Translations under genes and position numbers: made by a program
Shown: positions 6,396 through 10,666 of the stretch, in pieces
Numbering within the stretch: the first letter of the stretch is position 1
Layout: every line of letters starts with the position of its first letter
Assembly: GCA_017541565.1 (NCBI GenBank)
Contig: JAFXYU010000190.1
Location: 1-10,666 of the forward strand
Direction of reading: 5' to 3'
DNA: 10,666 bases
Source: a bacterium
GTDB lineage: Bacteria; Cyanobacteriota; Vampirovibrionia; Gastranaerophilales; Gastranaerophilaceae
The notes under the pieces: generated by a model
Databases searched by the model: none
Told to the model about the DNA's origin: nothing
What the model saw: only the letters and a program-made list of their open reading frames with translations

Positions 6396-6929
6396 TTACA
6401 GCGGTTTGTTCCACAAAGATTCAGCGAATTTACTCTGAACTGCACCGTTTTCTACTGAAAGAGATACATTGCTGGGAGTAAAAATAAATACCATATCGCT
6501 GATTTTTTGAGCGGTTCCGTTAAGAGCATGTGCCGCACCGCAAATAAAATCGATTGTTCTTTGTGATTGTTCTTTGTCTAATAAATCCAAGTGAAGAATA
6601 ACAGTTTTCTTATCAATTAATTTTTTAACAATCTGAACTGATTCAGAAAAAGATCGGGGTTCAATTACAGTAACTTCACCTGTCTTATATGAATTTGGAA
6701 TAGAAACGACTTTTGATTCTCTGCCGAAGGACCTTGCTGTTTTTGGAGCAACTCTTGTTCCGTACATCGCGTCCAAATCATTTTCTTTCGTATCAAGTGC
6801 TAACTGACCATCGGTTTCATAACCGCCATCAACCAATTCTGTAAACGGATCTTCATCATAACCGTCATTATTCTGAAAACCGTCCGTAAACATTTTGAAA
6901 AAACCTTTTAATCCTTCTGATAATGCCAT
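6396..6929 (-). CDS. sepF: Cell division protein SepF
   Basis: SepF is a peripheral membrane protein that binds the FtsZ C-terminus and helps anchor and organise the Z-ring. The 177-residue protein has the expected layout: a short N-terminal amphipathic helix (about 1-18, LSEGLKGFFKMF) for membrane binding, an acidic flexible linker (about 20-70), and the SepF core at about 84-157. The core carries VIEPRSFSES, VILHLDLLDKEQSQRTIDFICGAA and the closing VFIFTPSNVSLS, close to the family pattern. A tail of about 20 residues follows. The start is well supported by GGAGG at 6934-6938. It lies 19 bp after yggS on the same strand. The yggS-sepF pair is typical of cyanobacteria and also of Firmicutes (ylmE-ylmF). 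A terminator follows 63 nt downstream. Confidence 0.93.
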   Translation of the reverse strand: MALSEGLKGFFKMFTDGFQNNDGYDEDPFTELVDGGYETDGQLALDTKENDLDAMYGTRVAPKTARSFGRESKVVSIPNSYKTGEVTVIEPRSFSESVQIVKKLIDKKTVILHLDLLDKEQSQRTIDFICGAAHALNGTAQKISDMVFIFTPSNVSLSVENGAVQSKFAESLWNKPL

Positions 6930-6948
6930 TTCTCCTCCAATTATAATT

Positions 6949-7653
6949 TTATGTAAATAACTTTCTGCCTACTCTAATCATTGTCGCACCCTGCCTTGCA
7001 GCAATAACATAATCGTCACTCATTCCCATTGATAATTCACTTAGAGTAACGTCAAACTCTTTTTCAAGTTCGTCTCTGAACTTGCGAACATCGCCAAACA
7101 GCCTCTCCAATTCAGATTCATCAGCGCCAAGAGGTGCCATATTCATCAACCCTAGAACTTCAACACCTTTCAGTTTAAGAATTTCACCTAAATCCGCCCT
7201 TAACTGCTCTTTTGTATAACCGGACTTTTGAACCTCACCTGCATTATTAATTTGTAACAATATCTTCTCTCTCTTATTTAACGAACAGGCCGATGCAGAT
7301 ATTTTCCGTGCAATCTTGAGCGAATCTACAGACTGGATAACGTCAAAATATCTGACTGCCAAATCCGCTTTGTTGCTCTGAAGATGACCTATAAAGTGAA
7401 ATCTTGAATTTCTGCGAATTTCATCGGGAAGCGACTCAATTTTCTTTGCCCCGTCTTGAACTCTTGATTCTGCAAAATCCCTAATCCCCGCCTTATATCC
7501 CGCTTCAATTGCTTTTAGTCCGAAATACTTGGTTACTGCCACTATTTTTAAATTACAATGTGCGATACTTTGTTTGAGATTTTCAAGATTTGCCCCAACA
7601 AATGCGCTATCGATTGCTATATCGTTATTCCAGCGATCAGTTGGTATCAACAT
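6949..7653 (-). CDS. yggS: YggS/PLPBP family pyridoxal-phosphate homeostasis protein
   Basis: YggS-family proteins are single-domain alanine-racemase-like barrels that bind pyridoxal 5'-phosphate without known catalysis and keep PLP and amino-acid pools balanced. The 234-residue length fits. The PLP lysine is Lys42 in VAVTKYFG. The other signatures are GIRDFAESRVQD (56-67), HFIGHLQSNK (86-95), VLGLMNMAP (166-174), LSMGMSDDY (207-215) and the phosphate-binding GATMIRVGR (222-230). The wording GIRDFAESRV resembles cyanobacterial members. The ATG at 7653 has a GAGGGG-type site a few bases upstream and a TATAAT about 20 bp further back. sepF follows after 19 bp. Unlike many cyanobacteria, no pipX precedes it; upstream is a 225-bp gap and then the flagellar genes. 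Confidence 0.95.
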   Translation of the reverse strand: MLIPTDRWNNDIAIDSAFVGANLENLKQSIAHCNLKIVAVTKYFGLKAIEAGYKAGIRDFAESRVQDGAKKIESLPDEIRRNSRFHFIGHLQSNKADLAVRYFDVIQSVDSLKIARKISASACSLNKREKILLQINNAGEVQKSGYTKEQLRADLGEILKLKGVEVLGLMNMAPLGADESELERLFGDVRKFRDELEKEFDVTLSELSMGMSDDYVIAARQGATMIRVGRKLFT

Positions 7654-7673
7654 TTCCCCTCAACCTCAATTTA

Positions 7674-7702
7674 ATTATATACTACATTCCATGGGCTGTA
7701 CA
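7674..7702 (-). promoter_or_regulatory. Promoter candidate for yggS-sepF
   Basis: On the minus strand TGTACA (7702 to 7697) is followed after 17 bp by a perfect TATAAT (7679 to 7674). Transcription would start near 7667, giving a leader of about 14 nt carrying the GAGGGG site. The -35 hexamer matches consensus at four positions. One CATG of the nearby array (7690-7693) falls in the spacer between the two boxes, so a protein bound there could interfere with RNA polymerase. Confidence 0.52.
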
Positions 7703-7739
7703 ACAATTGGTTTGTAACAACTTCTGGTGTTTTTTGAAA

Positions 7740-7900
7740 CATGCCGAAACCCATGATTTACATGGATTTCGACCATGTCCAAATTGTTAAGTTTTGTAAA
7801 GTTTTCATGCTTTTGTTAAGAACTTGACATGATTTTTCATGTTTTGACCATGCCTAAGTCATGCCAAAGCATGCCTAATTATGAACCCAAATATGCCAAT
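7740..7900. repeat. Iteron-like CATG array between flgE and yggS
   Basis: CATG begins at 7740, 7752, 7761, 7774, 7806, 7828, 7838, 7849, 7860 and 7870, ten copies in 134 bp, with an eleventh at 7690. By my reading of the plus strand, the rest of the window has roughly one per 600 bp. Four copies share the 9-mer CATGCCNAA (7740, 7849, 7860, 7870), the last three in tandem with 10-11 bp periods. TATG at 7880 and TATGCCAAT at 7892 continue the rhythm into the end of flgE. Spacings from 7774 on (32, 22, 10, 11, 11, 10) are near multiples of a helical turn. Small hairpins exist, such as ACATGA-4 nt-TCATGT at 7827-7842 and CCATG-5 nt-CATGG at 7751-7765, but none has a terminator-like T tail. The rest of the 225-bp gap has no gene that I can see. 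A binding array for a DNA-binding protein is one reading; slippage-derived tandem repeats is another. Confidence 0.68.
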
Positions 7901-9204
7901 GTTTGCATAACTTCACTTGCCGCAGAGAAGACACGAGAGTTCATCTGAATCATCCTCTGAGCGGATATCATATTCGAAAGTTCCATTGCGATATCTACGT
8001 TCGATTCTTCATAACCGCCTGACTCAATAGACCCGAATGACATTTCTCCTGCCATACCATAATATATTTCACCTACATCAGGTCCCCACTTCCACAGGTT
8101 GTTGTTTAATGAAAGCAACCCTTCTTGGTTAACCATGGTAGCAAGTTCAAGTGCAAAGTTAGAATTTTTAATGGAAGAACCTTCAGGAGTTACATCAGAA
8201 CCTGTAATTGCAACACCTTCAGGAGTTGTAAACTTCCATTGGAGCGTTCCCGCATCATCAACATACTGAGTAAGGACAGCACCGCTATTATAAGTTGCAA
8301 TCAATACGCCGTTTTCATCAACTGCAGTATCACTCAAAGATATTGTATTTTTGCTGTTGTAGTTTACCATATCCTGAAGCAAAACCGTTTGGGACAATTG
8401 ATTTGAAGTTGTACTGTTTGCCCAGCCGGATTCAGCAAGGAAATTACTCGTCGTTCCGTCTGATGAAAACGAAATAGAATAACCGCTGTCAGCACTGTAA
8501 GAAATCGTACCGTCACCGTTATCCTTTGCCGACATACCGCTGACTGCATCAAAATTGTTAATTATCTGTTGTACCGTTCCCGTGCTTGGCGGAATCGTAA
8601 CAGAATGAGGAACCGCAAGACCGGTTGATGTATCCGTAACAATAACAGTTACAACACCTTCAGTAATACTTGCATTGTTCAATTCAGCCAAAGTTTTTGT
8701 TGCAACATTCGGATCGCCCTTAATTACGGCATTCAAGTTCTTCGGAATTTTAACGGATGTTTTTGAACCTGCATTAGAATAGGTTGATTTTGCACCCATT
8801 ACCTTCATGCCGCTTTGTGTTACAAGGTTTCCGGCAGAGTCTACCGAAAAAATACCGTCACGAGTAAAATATTCTGCTCCGCCTGCATCTTGAACAACAT
8901 AAAAACCGTTTCCGGAAATCATTGTGTCAAGATTTCTTCCCGTTGAAACAAAACTTCCGTTTGTAAAATTTCTGGTAATACCGCCAACTTTTACACCAAG
9001 ACCAATTTGTTTCGGGTTTGTACCGCCACCGTCTTTTGTTGCCGCACTGCCGTATGACAGGTTGTGAGAATGCAAAGTTTCAAAAGTCAAGTTTGCCGTC
9101 TTGTATGCCGTCGTATTGATGTTTGCAACGTTATGCGCGATAACGTTAATTTGTGATTGACCGGCATTAATACCGGTACTTGATGTGTGTAATGCTTGTG
9201 ACAT
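7879..9204 (-). CDS. flgE: Flagellar hook protein FlgE
   Basis: FlgE polymerises into the flagellar hook, the flexible joint between rod and filament, after export through the flagellar type III apparatus. The 441-residue protein shows the rod/hook family layout. The N-terminal helix motif GINAGQSQINVIAHNVANIN is at 11-30. The ISGNGFYVV...YFTRDGIFSVDSAGNLVTQSG signature is at 97-132. A variable, surface-exposed middle of Ser/Thr/Asn-rich beta structure runs from about 150 to 345. The C-terminal helix region, ESNVDIAMELSNMISAQRMIQ onward, is at 400-437. FlgF and FlgG share these ends but are usually near 250-260 residues, so length and position after flgD favour FlgE. AGGAG at 9212-9216, 7 nt upstream, fixes the start. 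It is 34 bp after flgD and is the last flagellar gene before the CATG-rich gap. Confidence 0.92.
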   Translation of the reverse strand: MSQALHTSSTGINAGQSQINVIAHNVANINTTAYKTANLTFETLHSHNLSYGSAATKDGGGTNPKQIGLGVKVGGITRNFTNGSFVSTGRNLDTMISGNGFYVVQDAGGAEYFTRDGIFSVDSAGNLVTQSGMKVMGAKSTYSNAGSKTSVKIPKNLNAVIKGDPNVATKTLAELNNASITEGVVTVIVTDTSTGLAVPHSVTIPPSTGTVQQIINNFDAVSGMSAKDNGDGTISYSADSGYSISFSSDGTTSNFLAESGWANSTTSNQLSQTVLLQDMVNYNSKNTISLSDTAVDENGVLIATYNSGAVLTQYVDDAGTLQWKFTTPEGVAITGSDVTPEGSSIKNSNFALELATMVNQEGLLSLNNNLWKWGPDVGEIYYGMAGEMSFGSIESGGYEESNVDIAMELSNMISAQRMIQMNSRVFSAASEVMQTLAYLGS

Positions 9205-9238
9205 TTATATTCTCCTCTTGTCTGGTTATATTTTTTTA

Positions 9239-9715
9239 TTATCCTCTTATGGATACCACGTTCTCTATTGAATAATATTTATCGCCTATTTTGATTTGAC
9301 CGCTTCCGCTTTCAAAACTTGCTTCCGAAACAGTACCTGAAATTGTTTCAAACTGTGTCGGATCACTTTCACTCGGAATTTTAAGCGTTACATCTTTACC
9401 TATCATTGAAAGCGTTTGATTGATTTCTGAATTTAGCATCATGTCATCATACATTGCACTTATGTATTTAGCGCAATTTTCAAGACCGCTGTTCATCTGG
9501 CTCATTTGTTCAAGTGAAGAATATTGAGCCAATTGCGACAGCCATTCGGTATTATCCGTGGGTTCTGTCGGATCTTGATTTTCTAACTGCTTTAACATAA
9601 GCGTCAAGAACATATTACTGTCATTTTTCATACCCGTAGTACGTTCTTTGTTCAGATTTGAATACGCTGTATCGCTTTTCATTGCCGTTATTTGGCTTGC
9701 TACTGATGTTGTCAT
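9239..9715 (-). CDS. flgD: Flagellar hook-cap scaffold protein FlgD (short form)
   Basis: FlgD forms the temporary cap at the tip of the growing hook and directs FlgE assembly. The N-terminal signature is intact: FLTLMLKQLENQDPTEPTDN at 36-55, then QLAQYSSLEQMSQMN at 61-75. At 158 residues it is shorter than the roughly 220-residue enterobacterial type. After about residue 100 there is only a small beta-rich segment (IGKDVTL, ISGTVSEASF, QIKIGDKYYSIENVVSI), fitting the Tudor-like part without the inserted Fn3-like domain. Short forms of this kind are known in other phyla, so it is probably functional. An AGAGGA site precedes the ATG. It sits 30 bp after fliK and 34 bp before flgE, the usual hook operon order. 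Confidence 0.92.
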   Translation of the reverse strand: MTTSVASQITAMKSDTAYSNLNKERTTGMKNDSNMFLTLMLKQLENQDPTEPTDNTEWLSQLAQYSSLEQMSQMNSGLENCAKYISAMYDDMMLNSEINQTLSMIGKDVTLKIPSESDPTQFETISGTVSEASFESGSGQIKIGDKYYSIENVVSIRG

Positions 9716-9745
9716 ATTTTCCTCTCCAATTCTTTTTCTTTTTCC

Positions 9746-10666
9746 CTAATCTTGATCCATTTCAAACATCATTTGTTCAAAATTTTTCTTTTCCTGTTTC
9801 TGTTTCCTCGTTCCTTGACCTTTATTGCCGCCACTTGAATCATCTTTTTGTGTCCAACTTTGCTCTTGCTCACCATCCTGCAAGTCACTTTCGCTAAGTT
9901 TAATAACAACGTTGTCAACGTTAATCCCCTGAGCCAAAAGACTCTCTTTAAGTCCTGCAAGTCCTTTCATAAGAGCATTTTGAGTGTCAGCATTATTTAC
10001 CGTAAAATGCGCAATAAGTCCTTCTTTGGAATTAACCAATTGAAGAACAACCTTACCTAACGATGCAGGATTGAGTACAATATTTACTTTGGAAGAATTA
10101 CACATGCCTTCCATCTGTTTTGAAACCTGTTCCAAAATTCTTCCTGCTGCTGCTTCCTGCAATTTTGTTTGATTTTGAGCGGAAACGGTTTTCATATCCT
10201 CAAATTTTATATCGTTATGAAGCATAACTTTTACCGCCTGCTCTTGCGGCGTCTGATATTGCATAAGATTGCCCGCCGCTTCGCCGCCTTCTTCGGAAGA
10301 AGAAACTGCCTCTACATTTAATTCTTTTAACACTTTCTCATCAACAATATCTCTCAAAGTCTTTTGATTTGATACATTTTCTTTTGGTTGACTTTTTGTC
10401 GGCTCAATTAGCGTAAATTTCTCTGTTGTAGTAGTTTCAGCCTTTTCCGCATATTTTATCGCCTGATCGGCAGGTAATAAATTTTCATTTTCCTGAGAAT
10501 TGTTTTGAGTGTTTAAATTGGTTTGTGATGTGAGCACATACAGTGCCGTCGGATTTTCCAGGGTTGTTTGGAGTTGTTTGTACATAGTCGGATCCTCATT
10601 TTGTGTGATAGTAGTTGTATTATCTTCGTCAGAATTTTCTTCGGTAATTAAATTGTCATTTGAATC
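9746..10666 (-). CDS. fliK: Flagellar hook-length control protein FliK (5' end outside the window)
   Basis: FliK is the exported molecular ruler that measures hook length and switches the export gate from hook to filament subunits through FlhB. Counting from the ATG at 10585, the recognisable FliK C-terminal core spans about residues 140-230: VNIVLNPASLGKVVLQLV near 167-184, then AHFTVNN, LMKGLAGLKESLLAQGINVDNVVIKL. A Lys/Gln-rich tail follows. The part before residue 130 is low-complexity, Asn/Thr/Glu-rich and probably extended, as expected for a ruler. The frame stays open from 10585 to the window edge for 27 more codons of similar composition, so I treat the gene as running past the edge. 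The ATG at 10585 does have a GAGGA 7 nt upstream and could be a shorter start. It is the first of fliK-flgD-flgE and ends 30 bp before flgD. Confidence 0.86.
   Translation of the reverse strand, partial: DSNDNLITEENSDEDNTTTITQNEDPTMYKQLQTTLENPTALYVLTSQTNLNTQNNSQENENLLPADQAIKYAEKAETTTTEKFTLIEPTKSQPKENVSNQKTLRDIVDEKVLKELNVEAVSSSEEGGEAAGNLMQYQTPQEQAVKVMLHNDIKFEDMKTVSAQNQTKLQEAAAGRILEQVSKQMEGMCNSSKVNIVLNPASLGKVVLQLVNSKEGLIAHFTVNNADTQNALMKGLAGLKESLLAQGINVDNVVIKLSESDLQDGEQEQSWTQKDDSSGGNKGQGTRKQKQEKKNFEQMMFEMDQD

Noticed and set aside
7529..7790. Plus-strand open frames spanning the yggS start and the CATG gap
   Set aside because: They overlap the yggS coding start in antisense, have no ribosome site and show no protein-like composition or motif.
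7740..7873. CRISPR array reading of the CATG repeats
   Set aside because: The repeat unit is only 4-9 bp with 0-30 bp between copies, far from CRISPR repeat and spacer sizes, and no cas gene is present.
7879..9204. FlgG or FlgF instead of FlgE
   Set aside because: These share the terminal motifs but are much shorter. The 441-residue length and the position directly after flgD favour the hook protein.
9746..10585. fliK beginning at the ATG at 10585
   Set aside because: A GAGGA 7 nt upstream makes it possible, but the frame is open for 27 further codons of matching low-complexity composition to the window edge. A longer gene seems likelier.

Overview
The window is AT-rich bacterial DNA, about 10.7 kb and densely coded, with standard genetic code and clear Shine-Dalgarno (SD) sites in front of most genes. 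Its best fit is a flagellated member of the non-photosynthetic cyanobacterial sister group (Gastranaerophilales / Vampirovibrionia, 'Melainabacteria'). This is an inference from the yggS-sepF pair, a YggS with cyanobacteria-like wording (GIRDFAESRV), a fliK-flgD-flgE block, and several Asn-rich or hydrophobic orphan proteins. A Firmicute cannot be excluded, because ylmE-sepF and fliK-flgD-flgE neighbourhoods also occur there.

Region 1 (1-3049, plus strand) holds three genes I cannot name. The first is a 442-residue membrane protein built from a repeated ~184-residue module. The second is a 384-residue protein with an Asn-rich disordered N-terminal half and a C-terminal HEAT-like helical domain, preceded by a perfect 7-bp inverted repeat. 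The third is a small hydrophobic protein. They are closely spaced and co-directional and may form an accessory cassette.

Region 2 (3046-5685, minus strand) reads panC, then an unnamed two-TM protein, then dapA. panC and the membrane gene abut as TAA-ATG. dapA also appears to have its own TATAAT box inside the end of the membrane gene. PanC makes pantothenate for coenzyme A; DapA commits aspartate semialdehyde to lysine and diaminopimelate. The tail of the membrane protein resembles the C-terminal part of class III nucleotide cyclases but lacks the expected catalytic Asn and Arg.

Region 3 (5686-6395) has rlmH on the plus strand, divergent from panC. The 86-bp gap carries two overlapping extended -10 promoter candidates, and the rlmH one predicts a leaderless or nearly leaderless mRNA. 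rlmH and sepF converge on a 153-bp gap that holds a good intrinsic terminator for the sepF side and a weak hairpin for the rlmH side.

Region 4 (6396-7653, minus strand) is yggS-sepF: PLP homeostasis followed by an FtsZ-anchoring division protein.

Region 5 (7654-7878) is a 225-bp non-coding gap. It contains the yggS promoter candidate and the most unusual signal in the window: ten CATG tetranucleotides in 134 bp, several at helical-turn spacing, including a tandem CATGCCNAA iteron-like array plus phased T-tracts. No intrinsic terminator is visible after flgE.

Region 6 (7879-10666, minus strand) is the flagellar hook block fliK (open at the window edge), flgD and flgE: hook-length ruler, hook-cap scaffold and hook subunit.
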